A DNA stretch of 44,246 nucleotides from Acidobacteriota bacterium (lineage in GTDB: Bacteria; Acidobacteriota; Terriglobia; Bryobacterales; Bryobacteraceae). The notes beneath the pieces were generated by a model. The model did no database searches and had not been told where the DNA came from. It saw nothing but the letters and a program-made list of their open reading frames with translations. Below, in pieces: positions 16,607 to 25,284 of this stretch. Location of the stretch: the NCBI GenBank assembly GCA_018268835.1, contig JAFDVU010000041.1:1-44246 (forward strand). Reading direction: 5' to 3'. A program made the position numbers and the translations under genes. Each line of letters begins with the position of its first letter. Positions within the stretch are counted from its first letter, which is position 1.

Positions 16607-17548
16607 TCAACGCATCGCCGCCCAGACAACCGCGGCCAGTCCCGCCGCGGTGGCCAGAATCCCCGCCACTGCCGGCACCGTAAGCATCCGCCGAGGCCGG
16701 CGTTCCACCGGCGCCGCCGCGGGCATCGCCGCCGCGGCCGTCTCCAGCGCCGTCCGGAACTCGCGCGCGCTCTGAAAACGCTCTTCGCGATTCTTGCGGA
16801 GCGCCTTGAGGGCGACCGCCTCCAACTCCGCCGGAATGGCCGGGTTCCACGCCCGCGGCGCGCGGGGTTCGCTGCCCACCTGCGCCGCCAGCACCTCCAT
16901 CTCATTGGCCCCTTCGAAGGGCAGGTTGGCGGTCAGCATCAGGTAGAGCAGCACTCCGGCGGAGTACAGGTCCGCCCGCCCGTCGATCGCTTCCCGCGCC
17001 ATCACCTGTTCCGGAGAAATGTATCGGGCGTCACCTACCGCCGTACCCAGGCGCGTCAGGTTATTGTCCGAAGCCGGCTTGGCCAGGCCGAATCCGCCCA
17101 GTTTTACGGCGCCGCCGGCCGTGATGGTCACGTTATCCGCGGTGATGCCGCGATGCACGATTCCGAGTTCGTGGGCTTCCTCGAGCGCCTCCAGGACCTG
17201 CGCGAGTTTTCCGGCGGCGTCGCGCGGGGAGAGCGGGCCGCCGCGGCACAACTCGGCCAGCGAAGGACCATCGACATACTCCGTGGTCATCACCACCTGG
17301 CCGTCCATCTCAAAGGCATCGTGGAACTCCACGATGTTGGGATGAGACAGGCGCGTGTGGACGCGGATTTCGCGCAGCAGGCGCTGAGCGGTCTCCGGGT
17401 TGTTCGAGGTCCGTCCGGGCAACGCCCGCAGCGCCTGGATCTTGCCGGTCACCAGGTTCCGCACCTTGTAAGTGACGCCCGCCTTGGGCTGATCGATCAG
17501 TCCCAGGCACTCGTAGTTATCAACCACCTGATTGAGGGCAAAGTTCAT
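16607..17548 (-). CDS. Membrane-anchored protein-kinase-like protein, catalytically degenerate (pseudokinase)
   Basis: A 313-residue paralogue of the adjacent kinase with the same fold order, but key residues are lost. The VAIK Lys is R41 (IQALRAL), HRD has become HRG (132-134), and DFG has become GFG (152-154). The Gly-rich loop is also degraded (GLIDQPKAGVTYK). Phosphotransfer is therefore unlikely. A C-terminal membrane helix lies near 289-311 with almost nothing beyond it. It is the first gene of a two-gene leftward unit and could act as an allosteric partner or scaffold of the active kinase. The ATG at 17548 is chosen because the kinase fold begins right after it; an upstream in-frame ATG at 17635 would lie ahead of the predicted transcription start. 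The frame is intact, so this is not a decaying pseudogene. Confidence 0.88.
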   Translation of the reverse strand: MNFALNQVVDNYECLGLIDQPKAGVTYKVRNLVTGKIQALRALPGRTSNNPETAQRLLREIRVHTRLSHPNIVEFHDAFEMDGQVVMTTEYVDGPSLAELCRGGPLSPRDAAGKLAQVLEALEEAHELGIVHRGITADNVTITAGGAVKLGGFGLAKPASDNNLTRLGTAVGDARYISPEQVMAREAIDGRADLYSAGVLLYLMLTANLPFEGANEMEVLAAQVGSEPRAPRAWNPAIPAELEAVALKALRKNREERFQSAREFRTALETAAAAMPAAAPVERRPRRMLTVPAVAGILATAAGLAAVVWAAMR

Positions 17549-17606
17549 TCGTGGTCCACCCCGCGCGGACGCCTTCGGCGCCACGCAGCGGTTCAATCCA
17601 GTTTGG

Positions 17607-17635
17607 AGTCTACAGGCCGGCATCCAGGCGGTCAA
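17607..17635 (-). promoter_or_regulatory. Sigma-70-like promoter for the pseudokinase/kinase pair
   Basis: On the minus strand TTGACC (17635-17630), a 17-base spacer and TAGACT (17612-17607). Transcription would start near 17600, giving a 5' leader of about 50 bases before the ATG at 17548. This is the cleanest -35/-10 pair I see in the window. Confidence 0.6.
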
Positions 17636-17796
17636 TTACCCAATAACGGAGCAAACCATTAATAACCAAGGAGGGTGGCGCGGCACTGCCGTCCGGATAC
17701 ACAAGGCCCGCAAGTGCCGTCAAGCGAGCGCGAAGGCACCCGAAAATCGGTTAAGCTTTCCGAGTAGATATGTTAGGGCGCGGCTGGAGAGTGCGG

Positions 17797-19320
17797 ATGA
17801 TCCCAGACAGTTCGAGGAAACGGTGGCGGCGCAGCGCGCCGCTTGCGGCCCTCGCGATGGCGCTCGCCGCTTCGGCGGCCGGTGCGCCCGCCGATCCGGC
17901 GCACGTGGACGACTTTACCGGGCACCCCCGCGTGATCGTGATCAGCGACATCGGCAACGAGCCCGACGACCAGATGTCGCTGGTCCGCCTGCTGCTCTAC
18001 TCCAATCAGCTCGATATAGAAGCACTCATTGCGTCTACCTCGACCTGGCAGAAGAACGCGGTGCATCCCGAGACCATGCGGGCCCTGGTCCGCGCCTACG
18101 GAGAGGCGCGGCCGAACCTGCTGCGCCACGCCGCGGGCTGGCCGGCGGCGGACGATCTTGACGCTCGCGTGTTCACCGGACAGCGGGGCTACGGCATGGC
18201 CGCCACCGGCGCGGGCAGTAATTCCGAAGGGGCGCAGGCGATCCTCCGGGCGGCGGAACGGGACGACAGCCGCCCCTTGTGGATCTGCATCTGGGGCGGA
18301 GCGAACACACTGGCGCAGGCCCTCCTCGACGCGCGCGCATCCCTTCCGCCCGCCGAAGTGGAGAAACTGGTCGCGAAACTACGGGTGTACTCGATCTCGG
18401 ATCAGGATGACGCGGGAGCATGGATGAGGCGCGAGTTTCCTGGGCTGTTCTACATCGTTCAGCCGACCACGCAGAGCGGCGACGAATACTACTACGCCAC
18501 CTGGACCGGGATCAGCGGCGACCTCTATTACCGCAACGGCGCGGGCGCGGACTTCCGCACCGTGACTAACGAGTGGCTGGACGCGAACATCCGCGCCAAG
18601 GGGCCGCTCGGAAAGCTGTATCCGCGCTTCCTCTTTATCATGGAGGGCGACACGCCGTCTTACCTGGGACTGATCGACAACGGACTGAACGCGTATCGCC
18701 GCCCCGATTGGGGCGGTTGGGGCGGACGCTACATCTACCGGCAGCCGCGCGCCGAGCCGCATGCGATCTGGACGCAGGGCGGAGACCTTTTCTCGCGGGT
18801 CACCTCGCAGGACACCGTTCGCGGGATCGACGGCAGGGAGTACACGTCCGATCAGGCGACGATCTGGCGCTGGCGCGAAGCCTTCCAGAACGACTTTGCC
18901 GAGCGCATGAGCTGGACCACCGCCGACTACGCTCACGCCAATCACGCGCCGGTGGTTGCAATCAACGGCCAGGCGGGCACCGCGCCTATCTACATCGAAG
19001 GCGAGGTGGGCCGGCCGATCGTGCTGGATGCCGGCGGCAGCCGCGACCCGGATGGCCAGCCTCTGAAGTACGCGTGGTTTCACTACGCGGAAGCCGGGTC
19101 CACGGGCACGAACCTGGCGGCCGTCGCCATCGCCGGCGAGGGCACGCCCAAGGCCGTTGTGACGCCGACCGCGGCCTGCCGTCCGCAATGGCTGGCGATG
19201 CGGCGCTGCCCGGGGACCGGGACGGCGCACATCGTCCTCGCCGTTACGGACGATGGCACACCGCAACTGACCTCGTACCGGCGGGTCATTCTGACCGTGC
19301 GCGAGCCGGCCGCCCGCTGA
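17797..19320 (+). CDS. DUF1593 / nucleoside-hydrolase-like secreted protein
   Basis: A 507-residue protein with a signal peptide (KRWRRSAPLAALAMALAASA). The N-terminal domain begins HPRVIVISDIGNEPDDQMSL. This Asp-rich motif matches the calcium-binding DxGxDDxxA-type loop of the nucleoside hydrolase fold used by DUF1593 proteins. The C-terminal domain from about residue 390 (APVVAINGQAGTAPIY ... DAGGSRDPDGQPLKYAWFHY) is Ig-like, as in the family's usual C-terminal half. The ATG at 17797 is preferred because GGAG lies seven bases ahead; an ATG at 17770 is in frame without a site. The family is found with plant-polysaccharide genes but its reaction is poorly known. It precedes the GH125 gene by 42 bases. 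Confidence 0.85.
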   Translation: MIPDSSRKRWRRSAPLAALAMALAASAAGAPADPAHVDDFTGHPRVIVISDIGNEPDDQMSLVRLLLYSNQLDIEALIASTSTWQKNAVHPETMRALVRAYGEARPNLLRHAAGWPAADDLDARVFTGQRGYGMAATGAGSNSEGAQAILRAAERDDSRPLWICIWGGANTLAQALLDARASLPPAEVEKLVAKLRVYSISDQDDAGAWMRREFPGLFYIVQPTTQSGDEYYYATWTGISGDLYYRNGAGADFRTVTNEWLDANIRAKGPLGKLYPRFLFIMEGDTPSYLGLIDNGLNAYRRPDWGGWGGRYIYRQPRAEPHAIWTQGGDLFSRVTSQDTVRGIDGREYTSDQATIWRWREAFQNDFAERMSWTTADYAHANHAPVVAINGQAGTAPIYIEGEVGRPIVLDAGGSRDPDGQPLKYAWFHYAEAGSTGTNLAAVAIAGEGTPKAVVTPTAACRPQWLAMRRCPGTGTAHIVLAVTDDGTPQLTSYRRVILTVREPAAR

Positions 19321-19362
19321 TGCGGCCGCGCCTCCGCGCCCAATGTTAATAATGGAGCTGTC

Positions 19363-20760
19363 ATGATCTCGCGACGCTCATTCATCGTTTCCGCGGCTGC
19401 GGCGGCATCCACCGCGGCACAATCCCGGACTTTCGTCAGCCAGCGGCCCGCTCCGGCCCAGCGCGCCTTCACGAGCGATGCCGTGGAAGCCGCCATCACG
19501 CGCATCCAGCGCGATATCGCGGACCCCGAACTCGCCTGGCTGTTCGCCAACTGCTTCCCCAACACGCTGGACACCACGGTCCGGTACCGCGAGATCGACG
19601 GCCAGCCCGATACGTTCGTCATCACGGGCGACATCAACGCCATGTGGCTGCGCGATTCCTCCGCGCAGGTGTGGCCGTACCTGCCGCTGGCCAAAGAGGA
19701 CGCCCGGCTGAAGCGCCTGCTCGCCGGAGTGGTGCGCCGCCAGACGAAGTGCATCCTGATCGATCCCTACGCCAATGCCTTCAACGAAGGCCCTACCGGC
19801 AGCCCATGGGCCAAGGATCTCACCGCCATGAAGCCCGAGTTGCACGAGCGCAAATGGGAGATCGATTCGCTGTGCTTTCCGGTGCGCCTGGCGCACGGCT
19901 ACTGGCAGGCAACGGGCGACGGCTCCTGCTTCGATTCCGCGTGGCGGCAGGCGGCGGCCCTCATCGTCCGGACGTTCCGCGAGCAGCAGCGCATGAAAAG
20001 CCGCGGGCCGTACAAATTCCAGCGCACCACCGCGGTGGCATCGGACTCGCTGACCAACGGCGGCTACGGCAATCCCGGACGCGCCTGCGGCCTGATCCAC
20101 TCCGCGTTTCGCCCGTCCGACGACGCCTGCATCTTCCCCTTCCTGGTGCCCTCCAACCTGTTTGCACAGCGCGCGCTCGAACAACTCGCCGAGATCCACT
20201 CGACGGTGCTCGGCGACGCCGGATTCGCGCGCGAATGCACCGCCTTCGCCGGCGAGTTGAAGGAGGCGATCGCCGCCAACACGCTGGCCGAGCACCCGCG
20301 CCACGGCCGCATCTACGCCTACGAGGTGGATGCCTACGGCGGGCGCGTGCTGATGGACGACGCCAACGTCCCCAGCCTGATTTCGCTGTCCTACACCGGC
20401 TGCTGTCCCGTCTCCGACCCGGTCTACCGTAACACCCGCGCCTTCGCGCTCAGCCTCGACAACATGTACTATTACGAAGGTCGCGCCGCCAAAGGTCTGG
20501 GGGGACCGCACAGCGGGCTGGATATGATCTGGCCGCTAGGCATCATCCTGCAGGCGATCAGCTCCGAGGACGATCGCGAAATCGCCGGCTGCCTGGCCGC
20601 GCTCAAGGCGACCCACGCCGGAACCGGCTTCATGCACGAGTCCTTCCACAAGGACGATCCCAACCGCTTCACGCGGAAGTGGTTCGCCTGGGCCAATACG
20701 ATGTTCGGGGAACTGATTCTGAAAGTGCACGCCACGCGCCCGGCGCTGCTCAAGGGGTAG
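19363..20760 (+). CDS. GH125 exo-alpha-1,6-mannosidase family protein, Tat-exported
   Basis: A 465-residue protein of the GH125 (DUF1237, metal-independent alpha-mannosidase) family. It starts MISRRSFIVSAAAAAS, a twin-arginine signal. The family signature GDINAMWLRDSSAQ lies at 89-102, with further conserved blocks KWEIDSLCFPVRLAHGYW and a C-terminal GTGFMHESFHKDDP segment. The full length is present. Characterised GH125 enzymes remove alpha-1,6-linked mannose from glycans by an inverting mechanism. GGAG precedes the ATG by five bases. The glycerophosphodiesterase gene starts three bases after its stop codon, so the two are coupled. A mannan- or glycoprotein-scavenging role is likely but not proven. 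Confidence 0.9.
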   Translation: MISRRSFIVSAAAAASTAAQSRTFVSQRPAPAQRAFTSDAVEAAITRIQRDIADPELAWLFANCFPNTLDTTVRYREIDGQPDTFVITGDINAMWLRDSSAQVWPYLPLAKEDARLKRLLAGVVRRQTKCILIDPYANAFNEGPTGSPWAKDLTAMKPELHERKWEIDSLCFPVRLAHGYWQATGDGSCFDSAWRQAAALIVRTFREQQRMKSRGPYKFQRTTAVASDSLTNGGYGNPGRACGLIHSAFRPSDDACIFPFLVPSNLFAQRALEQLAEIHSTVLGDAGFARECTAFAGELKEAIAANTLAEHPRHGRIYAYEVDAYGGRVLMDDANVPSLISLSYTGCCPVSDPVYRNTRAFALSLDNMYYYEGRAAKGLGGPHSGLDMIWPLGIILQAISSEDDREIAGCLAALKATHAGTGFMHESFHKDDPNRFTRKWFAWANTMFGELILKVHATRPALLKG

Positions 20761-20762
20761 CG

Positions 20763-21539
20763 ATGCTGCGCGCCCTCTGCATCACGCTCTTGCTCGCCGA
20801 CACTGCCGTCGCGCAGACGCATCGCGTCGTCGCCATCGCGCATCGCGGCGAGCACCTGCAGCATCCCGAGAACACCATCCCGGCTTTTGAAGAAGCCATC
20901 CGCGCCGGCGCCGACTTCATCGAGGTGGATTTGCGTACCACCTCCGACGGAAAACTGGTGCTCAGCCACGACGCCACCGTGGACCGATGCACCAATGGCC
21001 ACGGAAAGATCGCCGAGATGACCTTCACCGAGGTCGAAGCGCTCGACGCCGGGGTCAAGGCAGGCAGCGAGTTTGCCGGTACCCGCATCCCGACGTTCGA
21101 CCAGGTGCTGGATCTCGCGCGCGGCAAAATCGGCATCTACGTGGATACCAAGAGCGCCTCCGCGCAGGATTTGGCCGGCCACATCGACGGCCACGGCATG
21201 ACCGATCACGTGGTCATCTACTGCGGCGCCGGGCTAGCCAGGCAGATTCAGGCGATCAACCCGCGGCTCAAGGTGATGCCTGAATCGGTCAGCGCCGAGC
21301 GCGCCCGCACCCTGGTCGAACAACTGCACCCTAAGGTGATGGCCTTCGGCGGCGCCGATTTCACTCCGGAGATCATCGGCATCGTCAAACAGGCAGGCGC
21401 CGCCGTTTACGTCGATCGCCAGGGCTCCACCGACAACCCGCGGGACTGGCAGGCGGCCATCGACGCGGGCGCCGACGGGATCCAGACCGATCGCCCCGGT
21501 CCGCTTGTGGAGTACCTCCGGCAAAAGGGCTACAAGTAG
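20763..21539 (+). CDS. Glycerophosphodiester phosphodiesterase family protein, secreted
   Basis: A 258-residue protein with a short signal peptide (MLRALCITLLLADTAVAQ). The GDPD signature is complete. AHRGEHLQHPENTIPAFEEA gives the catalytic His and the first metal Glu; FIEVDLRTTSDGKLVLSHD gives the Glu-x-Asp metal pair and the second catalytic His; the C-terminal GADGIQTDRPG closes the barrel. The family hydrolyses glycerophosphodiesters to an alcohol and glycerol-3-phosphate, calcium- or magnesium-dependent, here probably in the periplasm. AAGGGG lies ahead of the ATG, inside the end of the GH125 gene. Together with GH125 it could process mannosylated lipid or lipid-headgroup debris, which is inference. 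Confidence 0.92.
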   Translation: MLRALCITLLLADTAVAQTHRVVAIAHRGEHLQHPENTIPAFEEAIRAGADFIEVDLRTTSDGKLVLSHDATVDRCTNGHGKIAEMTFTEVEALDAGVKAGSEFAGTRIPTFDQVLDLARGKIGIYVDTKSASAQDLAGHIDGHGMTDHVVIYCGAGLARQIQAINPRLKVMPESVSAERARTLVEQLHPKVMAFGGADFTPEIIGIVKQAGAAVYVDRQGSTDNPRDWQAAIDAGADGIQTDRPGPLVEYLRQKGYK

Positions 21540-21563
21540 CCGGCAGCGGCCGGCGTTATTTTA
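21539..21563 (+). terminator. Weak candidate terminator after the GDPD gene
   Basis: GCCGG and CCGGC can pair around a six-base loop and are followed by GTTATTTTA. The stem is only five pairs and the run of T is broken. It lies in the short gap between converging genes, and the second half extends into the epimerase stop region. Confidence 0.3.
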
Positions 21564-22539
21564 CTTCCGCGTGCAGGCGGAAGGTTTCGCGCCAGGTCTC
21601 TCCCGGAGCGACGCTTTGGAGGTCCTTGTAGCGGCCTTCGTGCGCGAGGTTGAAGCCGTTGGTGATCGCGCTCATCGGCTCGAAGCAGATGAACTCCTGC
21701 CCGCGCGGCGCGTAGACCACCGCGGTGGTATAGCGCGGGCCGTAATCCACGGTGACGCGCTCGCGTCCGGCTTCGACCCAGAAGCGCGCGCGGCCGTCCG
21801 CGTCGCGCACCAGGCCGCCGAAGACATCGTCCAACTGGCTCGATGCCAGCGCGTGCGGATCCTCGAACTCCAGCGGCTTGCTCTCTCCGGTCGGGATCAA
21901 CTGCGGGTTCAGCAGCATGTGATCGCGCGCCGCCAGGTGCACGTGCCACTGATCGCGCGGCGCGTCGTGCAACCGGAAATAGGGGTGGAACCCGATGGCC
22001 ACCGGCATGGGCGCGACGCCGTGGTTTTCGATTGCGGTCTCCACCTCCGCCGCGCCGTCGCGCAGCCGGTAGGTCATGGTCAGGGTATGGGGGAAGGGAA
22101 ACTGCGCCATCAGGTCGGGATGCCGCCAGTACTCCAGCCGGCTCACGCTCCACGCCGAGTTCTCGTCGGCCTTCGCCTCCACAAGTTTCCAGTCCGGCGA
22201 GAAGTTGAGCAGTCCGTGGATCGGTTTCCTGTTGCCGTCGCGGCGCAGATTGCCCAGGTCGGGATTCAGCAGGTAGCGCTTGCCGTTGGCCCAGTAGGAG
22301 TCGCCGTCGATGCGGTTGGCCCACGGTCCCAGGAACGGCACCGCGCACAGCCGCGGCTGCCGCGCGAACTCGCCCACGGATGCGTACGGAAAGTGCAGGT
22401 AGTTCTTTCCGTGCACGGTCCACGAATACGCCATGTTGCCGACGGAAGGAGCGATGGCAAGCTGCACATCGCGCGCGGAATCGGCAAGCTGCACCGTGTC
22501 GATTCCGTCAATCGAAGTGGTACGTGCGGAGTAGGCCAT
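21556..22539 (-). CDS. Aldose 1-epimerase / galactose mutarotase family protein
   Basis: A 327-residue cytoplasmic protein with the galactose-mutarotase beta-sandwich pattern. NYLHFPYASVGEF, LGPWANRIDGDSYWANGKRY and IHGLL place the substrate Arg and a His, GFHPYFRL gives the second conserved His, and the expected late Glu lies in FICFEPMSAITNGFN. The family interconverts alpha and beta anomers of hexoses. The ATG at 22539 lies two bases after the stop of the upstream gene, so the pair is co-transcribed. The genes converge with the glycerophosphodiesterase. The sugar is not defined; it could serve the GH42-derived galactose. Confidence 0.88.
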   Translation of the reverse strand: MAYSARTTSIDGIDTVQLADSARDVQLAIAPSVGNMAYSWTVHGKNYLHFPYASVGEFARQPRLCAVPFLGPWANRIDGDSYWANGKRYLLNPDLGNLRRDGNRKPIHGLLNFSPDWKLVEAKADENSAWSVSRLEYWRHPDLMAQFPFPHTLTMTYRLRDGAAEVETAIENHGVAPMPVAIGFHPYFRLHDAPRDQWHVHLAARDHMLLNPQLIPTGESKPLEFEDPHALASSQLDDVFGGLVRDADGRARFWVEAGRERVTVDYGPRYTTAVVYAPRGQEFICFEPMSAITNGFNLAHEGRYKDLQSVAPGETWRETFRLHAEVK

Positions 22540-22541
22540 GA

Positions 22542-22955
22542 TTATCGGATGTCGTCGGGGTCGCGCAAATCCAGGTCGGTTTCCTTCTGGCAGCACACGC
22601 ACGGCCCCGGCGTGTAGGCGCGGATACCGCAGACGTCGCACCAATAGGTGACCATTTTCAGCTTACCGTCCTTGCGCACCAACAGCGCGCGCTTGTATTG
22701 CGGGTCCACCAGGAATTTGCCCGGGGCGGTGAAGTGCCCCGTCGCCTGGGCGTCCATTCCGCTGATGCGTTCATCGTGCAGCACCTTGCGCGTCGGCGTG
22801 TCGCCATCCAGTGTAATCACCTGGTGCTCGGGTGTTTCGAGGGTCGCCGGCGCATCCGGATGGATGGTGAGCTTTCCCTCGATAGTTTGCGTTTTGGGTT
22901 CGGACGCGGCAAAAGCCAGCGCCCCCGCCAGGACCAGCAACAGACAACGCCGCAT
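22542..22955 (-). CDS. Small exported Cys-rich protein of unknown function
   Basis: A 137-residue protein starting MRRCLLLVLAGALAFAASEP, a signal peptide; the Cys within its core does not make a clean lipobox. The mature part is beta-rich (IEGKLTIHPDAPATLETPEH) and ends with WCDVCGIRAYTPGPCVCCQ, a CxxC plus CxCC cluster that could bind zinc or another metal. A perfect TATAAT lies on the minus strand at 22967-22962, six bases before the ATG, so the message may be leaderless. An in-frame ATG eight codons upstream (22979) would put that TATAAT inside the gene. No family is recognised. Confidence 0.75.
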   Translation of the reverse strand: MRRCLLLVLAGALAFAASEPKTQTIEGKLTIHPDAPATLETPEHQVITLDGDTPTRKVLHDERISGMDAQATGHFTAPGKFLVDPQYKRALLVRKDGKLKMVTYWCDVCGIRAYTPGPCVCCQKETDLDLRDPDDIR

Positions 22956-22994
22956 ACCTTCATTATAGGAGGGCGGCATCCGTGCCTTGGGACT

Positions 22995-23909
22995 CTATCG
23001 CCCCAGTTTTCCGTACGCCTCGGTCACCCAGGCCGGCTCGTCCGGTTCCCCCTTCGGCTTCATCCCCATGGTTTTCGACCAGCGGTGGATCCAGGAAAAT
23101 CCGCCCTTGCCGGTGTAGTCCTCCGGTAGCCGGTAGGCCTCGTCCTTCAGCGCTTCGCCCAGGGACACGAACCGGTATCCGCGCCGCCGCATCATCGCCA
23201 GCAGATCCGGGATCATGTCCGCATTGAGCCGGCTGGCGTGGATCAGCAGGATCTGCGGGAAGTCGTGGCCCGCCACCTCGCGCCCGCGCGCCTCGAAGAA
23301 CGCGAAGATCGACTCCATGTAGGGCACGTAGCCTTGCCGCACCTTCTCCGCTGTCGCCGCGTCCTTGCGCGCCAGCGCATCGGCGTAGATGGCCGCGAAC
23401 ATCCAGTCGGAATTGTCCAGCGTCACCGGAGCTACCGTATAGCCGTGCGCCGCCAGGTACCGCGACAGCCCTTCGCGCTTCGCCGCGTCCGGACCGGCGT
23501 GCAGGAACGGGTGCCGGAAGTATACGGGGCGATGCCCCAGCGCGCGTGTCACCGCCGGTTCGCCGCGCTCGAGGTCCGCCGTGTACTCGGCAAGCGGTGT
23601 CGTGTTCAAGTCCGGATGCGAGCAGGTGTGATTGCCCAGGTCCGCGCCGCTTGCGACCCACATCCGCAGGATCCCGTCCAGCGCGGCTTCGCCGAGATCG
23701 CTCGCGCGGCAGGCGTTGACGAACCCGATTACGGGGATGCCGCGCAGCGGCGCCAGCAGTTTGCGCGTCATGTCGCGCACCCCCGCGACGCCCAGCGCGC
23801 CGTGGTCCCCGCCGCCCTGGGGCAGATCGTCGATCGTGATCGCCACCTCGCGGGTCTGCGCGCCCAGTGCGAGCGCCGCCGCCATCGCCACCACCATGAT
23901 TCGGGTCAT
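22995..23909 (-). CDS. Polysaccharide deacetylase (NodB-like, CE4), exported
   Basis: A 304-residue protein with a short signal (MTRIMVVAMAAALALGAQ). The NodB domain shows motif 1 TIDDLP (catalytic and metal Asp), motif 2 NHTCSHPDLN (metal His pair, HxxxH) and motif 3 YFRHPFLH. Later segments VTLDNSDWMF and LLIHASRLNADMIPDLL match the remaining motifs. The family removes acetyl groups from N-acetylglucosamine polymers, xylan or peptidoglycan with a divalent metal. The ATG at 23909 overlaps the upstream AlkD-like stop by 4 bases (ATGA), so it is the last of four coupled genes starting at pyrE. The polymer it acts on is not shown. Confidence 0.88.
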   Translation of the reverse strand: MTRIMVVAMAAALALGAQTREVAITIDDLPQGGGDHGALGVAGVRDMTRKLLAPLRGIPVIGFVNACRASDLGEAALDGILRMWVASGADLGNHTCSHPDLNTTPLAEYTADLERGEPAVTRALGHRPVYFRHPFLHAGPDAAKREGLSRYLAAHGYTVAPVTLDNSDWMFAAIYADALARKDAATAEKVRQGYVPYMESIFAFFEARGREVAGHDFPQILLIHASRLNADMIPDLLAMMRRRGYRFVSLGEALKDEAYRLPEDYTGKGGFSWIHRWSKTMGMKPKGEPDEPAWVTEAYGKLGR

Positions 23910-24556
23910 TTCGTGAGTTCCCTCAACGCGTCCGCCGCGATCCACCGCGCGGCCCGCGAGTCCATTTCGCGAATCCGTTTCGCCGCCGCAATGGCGCCGC
24001 GCCGAAGCCGTGCATTGCGCTTGCCGATTTCGCGAAGCGCCCAGTTCACCGCCTTGCGCACGAAGTTGCGTTCGTCGGTGGCCGCCTCCTCGATCCACCG
24101 GAGCGCCTCTTCGAACGGGGCGTCCGCGGAGTCCCTGCTCTTGCGCGCGAGGCAGGCGATCAGGCTGAATCCGGCGCGGCGCACGAACTCGCCGCGCGCC
24201 CGCGACCAGAGCCGCGCGCGATCCCAGGCGTGCCCGGTCCGCCAGAACAGGTTCTGGCAAGCCTGGTCGCACACGTCCCACGAATCGAAATCGCGCGCCC
24301 AGGTATCCATCTGCCGGCGCGTGACTCGCGCCGGATCTTCCACCAGGGTCGCCAGAATCCGCGCCTCGTGGATCCCCGAGGCCCAAAGCTCGGCCGCGAC
24401 CTCGTGACACCGCCCGGCGCCTCGCGCCAGGCGCCGGATCTCCGCCACCGATACCCCGAGGGTCCCGTGGGGATTGATGCCGAAGCGCGCCATCCCCGCC
24501 ACATTCGTGGGGTTGGCGCGCGCCTGCAGTTCGGCGATGAGGTCGGCGGCGGTCAC
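23906..24556 (-). CDS. DNA alkylation repair protein (AlkD-like, HEAT-repeat)
   Basis: A 216-residue all-helical protein of the AlkD/DNA_alkylation family, of usual length. Helical repeats include FDSWDVCDQACQNLFW and DERNFVRKAVNWALREIGKR, the region that holds the base-excision Trp/Asp/Arg set in AlkD. It probably excises alkylated purines in the cytoplasm. It starts at GTG 24556, which overlaps the truA stop (GTGA), and its own stop overlaps the deacetylase start by 4 bases. It is a housekeeping-type gene sandwiched in a pyrE-truA unit. Confidence 0.85.
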   Translation of the reverse strand: MTAADLIAELQARANPTNVAGMARFGINPHGTLGVSVAEIRRLARGAGRCHEVAAELWASGIHEARILATLVEDPARVTRRQMDTWARDFDSWDVCDQACQNLFWRTGHAWDRARLWSRARGEFVRRAGFSLIACLARKSRDSADAPFEEALRWIEEAATDERNFVRKAVNWALREIGKRNARLRRGAIAAAKRIREMDSRAARWIAADALRELTK

Positions 24557-25284
24557 GCTTGCGGATACTCCACGCTCACCAGGAAGAGGCCTTTGGCCGG
24601 CGCCGTCGGTCCGGAGCGCGCCGGCAAGCCTTGGGCCGGATCGATTCGCCCCCTGCCGGATTCCAGCAGCGTGCCCACGAGGTTGCGCACCATGTGTTTG
24701 AGGAAGCCGCTGCCGCGGACGCGGTAAACCAGCCGGTCGCCGTCGCGGGACAGCGCCGACGAAAAGACGGTCCGCACCTTGCTGCGGCCTTCGGCGTCGC
24801 GCTCGTCGCTCGCCGCGAAGGGGGTGAAATCGTGCTCGCCCACGAATACCCGCGCCATTTCCGCCATCCGCCCTTCATCCAGCGGATACGGGTGATGGTA
24901 TACGTACGGCCACTCGAAGGGGCTACAGATTTCCGCGCGCAAGATACGGTACTCGTAGGTCTTGGCGAGGGCGTCGAAGCGCGGGTGAAACTCCGGATGT
25001 GCCTCCATCGCTGCCCGGACCCGGATCGCGGGCGGGAGCAGGCGGTTGATAGCCCGTTTCAGATTCTCCGCGGGGATCGGGTTTTCCAGGCTGAACGCCG
25101 CCACCTGCTCGAGTGCGTGCACGCCGGCATCCGTGCGTCCCGATGCCTCCACGTGGACGGGCTTGCCCTCGATCTCCGCGACGATCCGTTCCAGTTCGCC
25201 CTGAATCGTCGGCAGCCCGGGCTGCACCTGCCAGCCGTGGAAACCGCCGCCGTCGTAGGCCACGTGGATGCGGATGCGGCGCAT
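24553..25284 (-). CDS. truA: tRNA pseudouridine(38-40) synthase TruA
   Basis: A 243-residue protein, normal for TruA. It begins MRRIRIHVAYDGGGFHGWQ, the usual TruA N-terminus. EASGRTDAGVHALEQVAAF near residues 46-64 holds the catalytic Asp in the RTDAGVHA signature, and GSGFLKHMVRNLVGTLLE is the conserved C-terminal motif. It converts uridines 38-40 of the tRNA anticodon arm to pseudouridine. The ATG at 25284 shares one base with the pyrE stop (TGATG), which fixes the start; the frame is open 16 codons further upstream inside pyrE. Confidence 0.95.
   Translation of the reverse strand: MRRIRIHVAYDGGGFHGWQVQPGLPTIQGELERIVAEIEGKPVHVEASGRTDAGVHALEQVAAFSLENPIPAENLKRAINRLLPPAIRVRAAMEAHPEFHPRFDALAKTYEYRILRAEICSPFEWPYVYHHPYPLDEGRMAEMARVFVGEHDFTPFAASDERDAEGRSKVRTVFSSALSRDGDRLVYRVRGSGFLKHMVRNLVGTLLESGRGRIDPAQGLPARSGPTAPAKGLFLVSVEYPQA

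Noticed and set aside
16607..17548. Pseudokinase gene as a decaying pseudogene
   Set aside because: The frame is intact, the fold and membrane helix are complete, and it has the best promoter in the window.
15023..17662. 879-codon open frame opposite the two kinase genes
   Set aside because: Extreme Arg/His composition, while the opposite strand encodes clear kinase motifs.
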